Shown here piece by piece: positions 17,841-25,920 of a DNA stretch of 64,000 bases. The notes under the pieces were generated by a model. The model saw nothing but the letters and a program-made list of their open reading frames with translations. It did no database searches and had not been told where the DNA came from. Position 1 is the first letter of the stretch. Each line of letters begins with the position of its first letter. Both the position numbers and the translations under genes were made by a program. Location of the stretch: NCBI GenBank assembly GCA_000940995.1, contig CP005974.1, positions 2,418,001 through 2,482,000 on the forward strand, written 5' to 3'. The stretch is from Photobacterium gaetbulicola Gung47 (GTDB taxonomy: Bacteria; Pseudomonadota; Gammaproteobacteria; Enterobacterales; Vibrionaceae).

Positions 17841-19880
17841 CTAAAGCTGCAAGCGATATGTCGACAGTAAATCCTGCTGCTGGTGGGCGATATCTGATAC
17901 CATTCCGGCCTGCTCCACCAGCGTCTTCAACTCTCGGCTGTTAGTTTGCGCTTTCAGGGAGACCCGCTCAACACTTTGCCCGACATCGATCGAGGCATTT
18001 TCCTGTTGCTGGGTTGCCGCTGCAATGGCAATCACCTTGTCATTGATCGTGGCAATCATTGATTTGATCTGGTGAATTGATGCCTGCACCTCACTACTCA
18101 AGTCAATCGAGGATGTCATCTCCTCCCGACTGACCACCATCGCTTGATTGACATCCCTTGCAGCCCGGTGCAGCTCATCAATCGTGGTACGAATCGACGC
18201 TGTTTGCATATTAGTTTCGCTGGCTAACTTGCGAACCTCATCGGCTACAACGGCAAACCCCCTGCCCTGCTCGCCCGCACGAGCGGCTTCAATGGCGGCA
18301 TTGAGTGCCAGCAGGTTGGTGTTATCGGCAATCGTACTGATCAATTCCACCACCTGGGTGATTTTATCGACGTGGCTATCGAGCTCTTTCATGCGGGTTT
18401 CATTAACCGCAAAGCGCTCATCCAATTGGCGTAACCGCAATGTACTCTGTTCGATAATATCAACCCCTTGCTGAGCCATATTATTAGCCTGCATGGCTTC
18501 TTGCTCTGACTCGTAAGTACTGGCAACAATCTCTTTAATCGAGATTTCAAGCTGCGAAATAGCCGTTGCAATAGCTGTTAATTCATCACTTTGCTCTTTG
18601 ATGGCAATCCGCGACTGCGAGGCCGCTTTCTGACTGGTTTCCGCAGCCATGCTCAACTGGTGGCTGTTTGCCACTAGCTGGCCGAGTGTCTGGCTATTGT
18701 TGAAGTTTGATTGATTAAGTAAACCGCCTAACACGGCAAACTCTTTCGGTGCATCCTGAGTGGCCTTAACGGTTAGATCACCATTGCTCGTCGCCTTGAC
18801 GACACGGTCTATTTTCTGCAGCGAGCGTTTTACTGAATGGCTGATCCAGCCACTGGCAAAAATGGCAACCACCAGGCCAACAATACTAAAGGTAATGAAC
18901 AATGCCATCGCATTTTCACTCGCCGCTATAACCCCGGCCTCGCCTTGCTCAACCAACCTATTGGCACCATCGGTAAGCGTATTAATCTGGGTAGCCATGG
19001 ACGCGATTTGCTGATGGGCTTCTCGCACCTTGGCTGCCTGATCCCCCTGCAGTGCCAGTGTCTGAAGCTGCAGCGCAACAATGCCATTATCCTCGAACAG
19101 TGCTTTCACCATAGAGAACGGCACCGTAACACTGGTGTAGTCCGCAAGTCTCGGGTCGAGGCGATGCATTTCCCGCCAAGCATATTCCATACCCGACAGG
19201 TTGGTGCTTTGCAGGCTACGTACCAACCCTCGTGCTTTCGATAAATCATGCTCGAGCATCAATGCCATCAGATGACTTGCCATTTCCAACGAGTGATTCA
19301 CAAAATTTGTAACGTGGTTAATGCCAGCTAAATTATTGGCAAACACTTCGGTACCAACACGGCTCATTTCGGCGCGAACTGAAGAAACCGCATAATTCAT
19401 CATCGCTTTGTCGGTTTCGATTTTATCCTGGTTAATCAATATCTCTTGCTGAGACTGGTATAGCGTTGCAGCCGTTGTGCCCACGTCATCAGCCAGGCTA
19501 ATTAGCGCATGAATATCATTAGTCAACCAACCTAGTTGGTTTTTATCCGCAAGACGCTGTAGTTCACCGAGTGCCGCTGCCATTGTTTTCTGCTCGCTGA
19601 CGAAAGCTTGATGTGCAATATCAAGCTCTTCAACAGACGAGCTGTTGATCAGCTCACCGAGATGCTGGGCAGATTGCAATGACGCCCTGACAATCACACT
19701 GCTGTTCATAGTAACCGGCAGCGCCTGATGACTGAGAACGTCAAATTCCCGCGTAATATTTTTCAGTCCATTATTACCGAAAAAAGAAAGTAACCCACCG
19801 GTCACGACCAGTAATACAAAAACAATTTGAATGGCGGCTACAATGGAGAGACGGGGTTTACCCCGCAACTGGTTTTTCAT
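17841..19880 (-). CDS. Methyl-accepting chemotaxis protein
   Basis: A 679-residue receptor. The first membrane span (about 11-32, LSIVAAIQIVFVLLVVTGGL) leads into a large helical periplasmic sensor region (about 33-325). A second span (FITFSIVGLVVAIFASGW) and a HAMP domain follow, then a long coiled coil with the conserved signalling tip NAAIEAARAGEQGRGFAVVA followed by DEVRKLA. It should pass ligand signals to CheA/CheW. The C-terminus (DLLSTYRLQL) lacks the NWETF-type pentapeptide that tethers CheR/CheB. The start was placed at the ATG at 19880, with AGGG nine bases upstream; an upstream TTG at 19940 is less likely. The gene is monocistronic. Confidence 0.92.
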   Translation of the reverse strand: MKNQLRGKPRLSIVAAIQIVFVLLVVTGGLLSFFGNNGLKNITREFDVLSHQALPVTMNSSVIVRASLQSAQHLGELINSSSVEELDIAHQAFVSEQKTMAAALGELQRLADKNQLGWLTNDIHALISLADDVGTTAATLYQSQQEILINQDKIETDKAMMNYAVSSVRAEMSRVGTEVFANNLAGINHVTNFVNHSLEMASHLMALMLEHDLSKARGLVRSLQSTNLSGMEYAWREMHRLDPRLADYTSVTVPFSMVKALFEDNGIVALQLQTLALQGDQAAKVREAHQQIASMATQINTLTDGANRLVEQGEAGVIAASENAMALFITFSIVGLVVAIFASGWISHSVKRSLQKIDRVVKATSNGDLTVKATQDAPKEFAVLGGLLNQSNFNNSQTLGQLVANSHQLSMAAETSQKAASQSRIAIKEQSDELTAIATAISQLEISIKEIVASTYESEQEAMQANNMAQQGVDIIEQSTLRLRQLDERFAVNETRMKELDSHVDKITQVVELISTIADNTNLLALNAAIEAARAGEQGRGFAVVADEVRKLASETNMQTASIRTTIDELHRAARDVNQAMVVSREEMTSSIDLSSEVQASIHQIKSMIATINDKVIAIAAATQQQENASIDVGQSVERVSLKAQTNSRELKTLVEQAGMVSDIAHQQQDLLSTYRLQL

Positions 19881-20130
19881 GCTGATCATATCCCTGATTA
19901 AGTTCAGCCAGTATCGTGATGTGACACATCCTCTCCCCAAGAACAGAAACGAAATAGTTTTATGTCTCTATTTCAGCTAGCGGGACAGGACATCTTGGAG
20001 GCAAACTTACTCAATAAATATGACAATTAGATTTCAGTTAACTATGTCATCCTTGGTATCAATAGCAAAAACAATTTATCCGGACAAAAGTGGAGAAATA
20101 ACGAAGCGAAACCGGAAGTCTGCTGAAATA

Positions 20131-20156
20131 AAAAAAGCAGCTAACTGCTGCTTTTA
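20131..20156 (-). terminator. Terminator of the DUF3802-like gene
   Basis: AAAGCAGC (20134-20141) and GCTGCTTT (20147-20154) pair. On the minus strand a run of seven T follows. It abuts the stop codon at 20157. Confidence 0.87.
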
Positions 20157-20504
20157 TTATCTAGTACTTTGGCTTATCGCGCTATCAAATAGGTTTTTTA
20201 CCAACCCGACATAGTCTTCTAAAAAGCAAACCTGCTCATTGGTTGGGCAGCGACTCCACGCTCCGGCAAGCACTTCGTTCAAATCTTCCATAACCGCATC
20301 AGCTTCCTGCATCAACTTAAAACGGAAGTCAGCTTCCAGATCCGGATTTTGCGCAAAAACAGTCATCAAATTGGTTGCGATCATATCTGTCACTACATCT
20401 TCAACCGTTTCCTCGCATCCATTAGCTTCTGCATTTTCAAACAGGGAAAGGTGCTCAGTAAAGTACTCTATGAGCGCATGATAGCCTTCAGATTCTACAA
20501 CCAT
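20157..20504 (-). CDS. DUF3802 family protein
   Basis: A 115-residue acidic, helical, cytosolic protein. The string VEDVVTDMIATNLMTVFAQNP followed by FRFKLMQEADAVMEDLNEVL fits the DUF3802 family as I remember it from Vibrionaceae; its function is unknown. There is no signal peptide. It starts at ATG 20504 and has its own terminator. It sits between a chemoreceptor and a c-di-GMP signalling pair, but nothing ties it to them except position. Confidence 0.72.
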   Translation of the reverse strand: MVVESEGYHALIEYFTEHLSLFENAEANGCEETVEDVVTDMIATNLMTVFAQNPDLEADFRFKLMQEADAVMEDLNEVLAGAWSRCPTNEQVCFLEDYVGLVKNLFDSAISQSTR

Positions 20505-20666
20505 AATCCAATCTACTCTTCCAATGATTCTTGTCTTACGTTACTGCTAATATTCAGGCTATTAGCAATTGCAAACAACAAGATAGCCTAAATAAGAATG
20601 AACGTATTATTCTATGTCAAATCAATCCAATGATATAGGCAAAAACTATATTTTTCGCTTTTATAC

Positions 20667-21659
20667 CTATGACACCCCAGACATATCAGAACAATGTTCC
20701 ACTGTAGATTGATAAAGCGTGCATTGATTGCGGCCCGCCCTCTTGGATTGGTACAGGGCGCTATCGGCACATTCTAACCATTGCTCATAAGACGTCATCC
20801 AAGACGCCCACTCGCAGAGCCCCAAGCTAATCGTGACCCGAATATCACGGATGTCCATTTTCACCAATGATTCTTCGACCCGCTTGCGCAATCGCTCCGT
20901 GAAATACTGGGCTAACTCTGAGCTGGTGCCCGGCAGGATCACCCCGAACTCCTCGCCACCGTATCGGCCCGCAATATCAGATTGACGCTTGGCCTTTTTT
21001 AGCAGACTGGAAATGGACTTAATCACCGCATCGCCAGCAATGTGGCCAAAGGTGTCATTCACTTTCTTGAAATGATCAATATCGAACATGACCAGGCTCG
21101 ACACGGTTTGATAGTGACGGCATTGGTCAAACTCGGCAGATAAACAAGACTCCCAATGACCTCGGTTATAAAGCTGTGTCAGCCGGTCGGTGATACTTAA
21201 GTGGGTCAGCTGCGCATTACTCTCTCTTAGGTGGATCTTGCTTTTCGCGATGTCCGATACATCGGTAACAGTAAGGCAAATATGTCGGTATTCACCATCT
21301 AGCGCTTTTAACGGGGTTAAAGTCATGTTCTGAAACATACTCGTCATACCGCCGCTAACTGGGCTAAAGTTGGTAAAATTAAAAATAAAAGGCCGGTCTT
21401 CCCAACTGCTGAAGGAGCGAGTCCCAAGCTTAAAGGTCGACTGGATTTTATTTCTCAGCCACTCTTCCGGCAAGTCAGGTACTGCCTCGAATAAGTTTTG
21501 CCCCATAATTTGCTCGACGCTGATACCACTGTAAGCTTGCATGAAAGTGTTCCAAATCATGACTCTGTGCTTGCTATCAAGCATCACGACACCAGCATCA
21601 ATATTGTCGATAACCTGCGCGGCAAGATGGAATTCAGATAAACTGTCAGGGTAAGTCAC
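20667..21659 (-). CDS. PAS-GGDEF diguanylate cyclase
   Basis: A 330-residue cytosolic protein. The N-terminal PAS domain (about 10-130: VIDNIDAGVVMLDSKHRVMI, then EQIMGQNLFEAVPD) is followed by a short linker and a GGDEF domain. The catalytic motif is RYGGEEFGVILPG and the inhibitory I-site RQSD lies five residues before it, so active, product-inhibited c-di-GMP synthesis is expected. The start is GTG at 21659, overlapping the stop of the upstream REC gene by 4 bases (GTGA) with GGAG eight bases ahead; the two are translationally coupled and probably act together. Confidence 0.92.
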   Translation of the reverse strand: MTYPDSLSEFHLAAQVIDNIDAGVVMLDSKHRVMIWNTFMQAYSGISVEQIMGQNLFEAVPDLPEEWLRNKIQSTFKLGTRSFSSWEDRPFIFNFTNFSPVSGGMTSMFQNMTLTPLKALDGEYRHICLTVTDVSDIAKSKIHLRESNAQLTHLSITDRLTQLYNRGHWESCLSAEFDQCRHYQTVSSLVMFDIDHFKKVNDTFGHIAGDAVIKSISSLLKKAKRQSDIAGRYGGEEFGVILPGTSSELAQYFTERLRKRVEESLVKMDIRDIRVTISLGLCEWASWMTSYEQWLECADSALYQSKRAGRNQCTLYQSTVEHCSDMSGVS

Positions 21660-22657
21660 TGCAATGTCTCCATAAAACGTCTGATCACTTGTGTAGAGTC
21701 ATGATCCATCATGAGTAAAACATCACAGGCCATATCCATTTTTTCAGACTGGTAGCTGTATTCGATGGTAAACAGCTCACAATTCATCGCTTCACTTCCT
21801 CCCCTGATCATATATTCCTCGAGGCATATGGGTTGCCGGATAGAAAAAGGAATATTCATTTGTTCAGACAAGGAAACCAAAAACGAGGACACCATTAAGT
21901 TGGCTATATCGATAATCACTTCACTCTTTTTATCACCGAATGTGCTAAACCCCAAACGTTCGCCAAATAGCCCAATATCACTTCCATATAGGCAGACCAG
22001 GGCTTCGCCGTGAATGCCTCCGCCGACAAAACGCTGGGCAATCGCAGTGGAGTCCGGACGATGAGTGAGGTTGCTGATCATCATATCCAGCTCGCCACAA
22101 CCTAACATCGCAACATTCGGTAATGGCATGGTAATAAATTCACGGCAATGGTCGGAAATAATTGCTGAACCCCTTCCTAGTGCAATATTAGCAATCTCCT
22201 GAAATTGATATAAATAATCATTTCCATAGAGCGCTTGAGAAGGGATGAAATTATTTTCTGGTGGTATATCTCTACTTTTTCGGATTAGTGAGAAGCCCAA
22301 TTTTTTCAACGTTGAATAAATTTGGGAGCGAGAAAAAGGTTTGGCTAAAAAGTAATTCGCCCCGGCATCAACACAACGCTCTACGGCCCGTTGCTGTACA
22401 TCGGCTGACAACACAATAATTTTGGTCGGATAAGTACTCACAGGCAATTGCTGTAACACACCAAAACCATCCAACACCGGCATCGTCAGATCAAGAAACA
22501 TCACATCGACATCATGCATCGCTAGGCACTCCAGGGCTTGTGTGCCATTTTCAGCGAAATACAGGGTTATGCCTGTAAATTCGCTGAAAAACTTTTGCAT
22601 TGCCCGGTGTACCAACCGCGAATCATCACAAATTAATATAGTTTTGTCATGTGACAC
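21656..22657 (-). CDS. Response regulator with CheX-like output domain
   Basis: A 333-residue protein. The receiver domain (first 120 residues) has the acidic pair ICDDSR, phospho-acceptor Asp in VMFLDLTMPVLDG and Lys in YFLAKPF. The second half has the CheX/CheC-type pattern EIANIALGRGSAIISD, where an N-x-x-x-x-x-A helix precedes a beta sheet, and a repeat-like IIDIANLMVSSFLVSLSE. CheC/CheX proteins dephosphorylate CheY-P; here the domain may sense or modify phosphorylation of a partner. It is coupled to the following diguanylate cyclase. The start is uncertain: GTG 22657 places the receiver directly at the N-terminus, and TTG codons at 22672 or 22684 are alternatives. Confidence 0.82.
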   Translation of the reverse strand: MSHDKTILICDDSRLVHRAMQKFFSEFTGITLYFAENGTQALECLAMHDVDVMFLDLTMPVLDGFGVLQQLPVSTYPTKIIVLSADVQQRAVERCVDAGANYFLAKPFSRSQIYSTLKKLGFSLIRKSRDIPPENNFIPSQALYGNDYLYQFQEIANIALGRGSAIISDHCREFITMPLPNVAMLGCGELDMMISNLTHRPDSTAIAQRFVGGGIHGEALVCLYGSDIGLFGERLGFSTFGDKKSEVIIDIANLMVSSFLVSLSEQMNIPFSIRQPICLEEYMIRGGSEAMNCELFTIEYSYQSEKMDMACDVLLMMDHDSTQVIRRFMETLQ

Positions 22658-22911
22658 TAAGATATGACCCAAATTGCTTACCAACTTTGATTATGATAAC
22701 GGCTTTATATCTTTTTTATATTTTTAGCTGTATTAAATTTTCCACAGAGTGACATGGATCGACTTTTGTCCAGCATTACTCACTTATTAATAATTCAACA
22801 ACTTAGGCTTAACACGGCATTCGTTAATTACACGTAGTTTTACTGTGGTTTTTTGGTTATGAATAAACAGGTATGATAAAAAAGCACTATTTCAAAAGGA
22901 CATTATTACAA

Positions 22912-23271
22912 ATGAAAGTTATTCGCCTTATTCTTGGAAAGCTCATTTTATTGCTCAATGCCGTTTTCTCTCCCAAGCCACAGCAGCGCAGCGATGAAGA
23001 GCAACAGCGTATCAACAAAGAGCTTGAATCGATGACCCTTTACCAGTTCGAGTCCTGTCCATTCTGTGTCAAAGTTCGTCGCGCTGCGAAAAAAATGAAC
23101 CTTCCACTTGATACCCTTGATGCCAAACAGCCTAGCAATGAGCAAGCCTTGATCAACGGTGGAGGCAAGCGCAAGGTGCCTTGCCTACGTATCGAGCAGG
23201 CTTCCGGTGAAGTCACATGGATGTATGAGTCTAGCGATATTATCCGGTACCTAGAGCAGCGTTTCCCATAA
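22912..23271 (+). CDS. Membrane-anchored glutaredoxin-like protein
   Basis: A 119-residue protein. A hydrophobic N-terminus (about 2-17, VIRLILGKLILLLNAVF) precedes a glutaredoxin fold with the redox motif ESCPFCVKVRR (CxxC), the cis-proline loop KVPCLRI, and the GSH-contact end WMYESSDIIRYLEQRF. It should reduce disulfides or protein-glutathione adducts close to the inner membrane. The ATG at 22912 gives that N-terminus, with AAAAGGACATT ahead; the in-frame ATG at 22873 would add 13 basic residues and has its GGT too close. The gene is divergent from the response regulator. Confidence 0.85.
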   Translation: MKVIRLILGKLILLLNAVFSPKPQQRSDEEQQRINKELESMTLYQFESCPFCVKVRRAAKKMNLPLDTLDAKQPSNEQALINGGGKRKVPCLRIEQASGEVTWMYESSDIIRYLEQRFP

Positions 23272-23302
23272 TCCTGAAAAAGTGCCGCCAAACGGAAATA
23301 CC

Positions 23303-23354
23303 CGCATGGTTTACTGGCAAAAAGGTGAACCACGTCAAGCCACTAAACCATGCG
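23303..23354. repeat. 16-bp imperfect inverted repeat
   Basis: CGCATGGTTTA (23303-23313) pairs with TAAACCATGCG (23344-23354). The pairing continues inward through TGGC/GCCA with one mismatch, and the loop is 20 bases. It sits between the glutaredoxin and CheX-like genes and has no T-run. It could be an mRNA-processing hairpin, a leader structure for the downstream gene, or an old element. Confidence 0.7.
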
Positions 23355-23417
23355 TTGTGCAATTCTCTGCTTTTAATGTCACACTTTCACCCCTTACCTA
23401 TCAACACTTCAAGCTCA

Positions 23418-24098
23418 ATGAAAAAAAACAAAGTCATCACTACCGACGATATCTTGCTCAAATTGTGCCAGTCATTTTCTGGCGTGCTTTCAGCGGCCAC
23501 GGACAGTCCTGTGAGCTACTCGGCGATGGTGCAGAAGATAAATAAAACCAGCCTTAAACCAGACATTGGTTGTTTCGTACTTTTTGATGGTGGCTTTACC
23601 GGACTCGTCGTCACTAATTTCTCTCACCAGGCCGCATTAGAACTCTACCAAAGCTATATGCTCAAGATGGGCATGTCAGCCGAAGAGCTCGCTATCCACC
23701 ATTCGTCCGATGAGGTTGCCGATGTTCTCGGCGAACTAATGAACCAGGTTGTTGGAGACTTCACCGGCAAAATCCGCCGCGAGTTGCAAGTATCGATTAC
23801 CCAGAACCAGCCCAAGATGCTTGCCCTGAACAAGCAGGTACTACTATCGGTCGATACCAATCTCGACCGGCCGCAGGCTCGTCGCGTCAGCTTCACGACC
23901 GAGAAGAACAATATTTTCTACCTCGAGCTGGCCATGGATAGAACCGAATTCATCCAACTCGAAGAATTTGATCAGCATGAAGAATGTGATCCCGACCAGA
24001 TCATTGCGGCGGCACAGAGCCATTCTCACCCCCCCAAAAAGAACACCACAGCACCTGTCGAGGTAGACCTAGATCTTCTCGACGAGCTCGGCATCTGA
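23418..24098 (+). CDS. DUF3334 family, CheX-like protein
   Basis: A 226-residue cytosolic protein that looks like the DUF3334 family of Vibrionaceae. It has a CheX/CheC-like layout: LVVTNFSHQAALELYQSYM, then DEVADVLGELMNQVVGDFTG, the family's glutamate-asparagine helix. A charged, proline-containing C-terminus ends in EVDLDLLDELGI. It may act on CheY-type phosphorylation, as CheX proteins do, but that is inference. An in-frame GTG at 23325 would add 31 residues; the ATG at 23418 (MKKNKVITTDDILL) matches the expected start, though its ribosome binding site is weak. Confidence 0.75.
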   Translation: MKKNKVITTDDILLKLCQSFSGVLSAATDSPVSYSAMVQKINKTSLKPDIGCFVLFDGGFTGLVVTNFSHQAALELYQSYMLKMGMSAEELAIHHSSDEVADVLGELMNQVVGDFTGKIRRELQVSITQNQPKMLALNKQVLLSVDTNLDRPQARRVSFTTEKNNIFYLELAMDRTEFIQLEEFDQHEECDPDQIIAAAQSHSHPPKKNTTAPVEVDLDLLDELGI

Positions 24099-24124
24099 CA
24101 ACTTAGCCCGTCTTGCTCTTTCTG

Positions 24125-24149
24125 CACTGCAGGCTATTTGCCTGCAGTG
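24125..24149. repeat. 10-bp inverted repeat, terminator-like
   Basis: CACTGCAGGC (24125-24134) and GCCTGCAGTG (24140-24149) form a perfect stem with loop TATTT but no T-run. It lies 26 bases after the CheX-like gene and may end or stabilise its mRNA. Confidence 0.7.
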
Positions 24150-24228
24150 GCCAAGCCACTCACTGATGAAACAAATTGTTCGGCTCAGCTTTGCTAGACT
24201 GTTGTAAAAAATGGTGTGAGGCCGGGTT

Positions 24229-25326
24229 ATGTATCATCATCGTTTATGCTCCCTTATTATTGGTGCGTTCTTTTGTACCCCTTTTCTTTGCTATGCTGAA
24301 AAGGTTAACTATAGCGAGCTAGAGAACGGTGACACCATTACCGTTACATTGGATCAGCTACTGCCGACCCAAGCGGTTCTGGATTACGACCAAATATTTG
24401 CCAATCTGCAGCGCTATAAAGCGGATTTGAAAAACATGTATCGGGATCTGTGTCGGGTAAACGGTGCCAAAGGTGTTAAAAAATGGGATGAGAACTCCCT
24501 CCCTACCGATCCGGAAACCTATCAATGCTCTGGCAAAGTCGGCCAGAATGCGGATGCACTAACCACTGTGGTTGTGGGCCCTGAAGAAGGTGTCCTATAC
24601 CTAACAGAAGGATTAACCCTACTCTCGACCTTCTGGGATATGCCCAATGGCGGCACCAGCGTTCCAATTACCCTCAAAGTTAGTCATAACCTCTTGGGCT
24701 CTGGTGATGATTTCTGGGCCGAAATGAGCAATGACAACGAAGTGTGGCTGGTCAACGAAAAAGGCAAAAAGATCAAGCCCGATAACCTGCCTGAATACAT
24801 AGGCATGAAACAGCTCAAGCATGACAAATACCTTTCCTTGGTCAACTTTCTCAACGGCATTAGTTACATCCCGCCAGAGCCAAATGGCAAAGACAACAAC
24901 ACAGCCTCCATTCCCTATCTTGCTTTGAACTGGGCGCTTGAAGTTCGTCAGCACATGAAAATTTCTGACTACGACCTCAATGATCCCGAAGAATACGCCA
25001 CCGCCCTCACCGAAGCCGCCACCATTATGGTTGATCTGCCTGACGATGAAGTGATCGGCAAATCTAAGCGGACCGCCAGTGAGATGGGGCAGCTCGATCA
25101 GGTCGACAGCAAGGCTTTGGAAAAACTGGTCACCGACGAGACATCCCCGTTCGGCTTGGCGCTGGCCTACCGGCTAGCCAAGAAAGAAAAGTCGACACCT
25201 AAGGTGGTACTGGAAGAGCAAGAAGCCCAAAAGGAAAAAGAGGAGCAGGAAGAAAAGGAAAAGAGCGAAAAGGGCAACAATGAAGAAGACGCACAATCCG
25301 AAGATAGCAGTGAGGCGAAAGAGTAA
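24229..25326 (+). CDS. Periplasmic ParB/Srx-like protein (ParBc_2 type)
   Basis: A 365-residue protein with a cleavable signal peptide (about 1-23, ending FLCYA). A ParB/sulfiredoxin-like domain of the ParBc_2 kind follows: LDQLLPTQAVLDYDQIFANL, then LKNMYRDLCRVNG and GVLYLTEGLTLLSTFWDM. As I remember the family, the last stretch usually reads TDGHHT; here it is TEGLTL, so the paired histidines are missing. The last 60 residues are almost only Glu, Lys and Ser (EEQEEKEKSEKGNNEEDAQS) and look disordered. The biochemical role is unknown. The gene is monocistronic and starts at ATG 24229. Confidence 0.72.
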   Translation: MYHHRLCSLIIGAFFCTPFLCYAEKVNYSELENGDTITVTLDQLLPTQAVLDYDQIFANLQRYKADLKNMYRDLCRVNGAKGVKKWDENSLPTDPETYQCSGKVGQNADALTTVVVGPEEGVLYLTEGLTLLSTFWDMPNGGTSVPITLKVSHNLLGSGDDFWAEMSNDNEVWLVNEKGKKIKPDNLPEYIGMKQLKHDKYLSLVNFLNGISYIPPEPNGKDNNTASIPYLALNWALEVRQHMKISDYDLNDPEEYATALTEAATIMVDLPDDEVIGKSKRTASEMGQLDQVDSKALEKLVTDETSPFGLALAYRLAKKEKSTPKVVLEEQEAQKEKEEQEEKEKSEKGNNEEDAQSEDSSEAKE

Positions 25327-25360
25327 CCTCACTACTGAAATATTTGCAGAGCAAGGCCTG

Positions 25361-25813
25361 CTACTTACGGTGATTTTTCGCTAGAAATGCATCGAGTTTA
25401 TTGCCGAAGTTCTGTCGGTCCGCTTGGCTCAGTGGTGCGGGGCCACCGGTTTGCACGCCAGAGCTGCGCATGGTTTCCATGAAATCACGCATTTGCAGGC
25501 GCTGCTTGATAGTATCTTTGGTATACATCTCACCTCGCGGGTTTAATGCATGGGCACCTTTGGTGATCACTTCATCAGCCAGTGGAATATCAGCGGTAAT
25601 CACCAAGTCGCCCGGCTCTGCTTGCTGGACAATATAGTTATCAGCAACGTCAAACCCCGGCTCAACCTGTATCGACTTGATATGCGGCGAGGGCGGCACC
25701 CGGATAAACTGGTTCGCCACCAAGGTGACAGCAACCCCTACCCGATTCGCGGCACGGAACAATATTTCCTTAACGACATTCGGACAAGCGTCGGCGTCTA
25801 CCCAAATCTTCAT
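25361..25813 (-). CDS. yaiI: YaiI/YqxD family protein (UPF0178)
   Basis: A 150-residue cytosolic protein with the full family pattern: MKIWVDADACPNVVKEIL at the N-terminus, VVADNYI-like FDVADNYIVQQAEPGDLVIT, ADIPLADEVITKGA, LNPRGEMYT, and GGPAPLSQADRQNFGNKLD at the C-terminus. Several conserved Asp residues suggest a PIN-like nuclease fold, but no activity has been proven to my knowledge. The ATG at 25813 has AGGAGATGATTGT in front, a clear ribosome binding site; an in-frame TTG at 25882 would add 23 unconserved residues. Confidence 0.92.
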   Translation of the reverse strand: MKIWVDADACPNVVKEILFRAANRVGVAVTLVANQFIRVPPSPHIKSIQVEPGFDVADNYIVQQAEPGDLVITADIPLADEVITKGAHALNPRGEMYTKDTIKQRLQMRDFMETMRSSGVQTGGPAPLSQADRQNFGNKLDAFLAKNHRK

Positions 25814-25920
25814 ACAATCATCTCCTAAACAAAAGCCGCCCTGTATAACTCTGTATTTACAGGTATACGTGGCGGCTTTCAAAAATTTATCTGCCGAAAA
25901 GGCAACTCAACACAAGGCTA

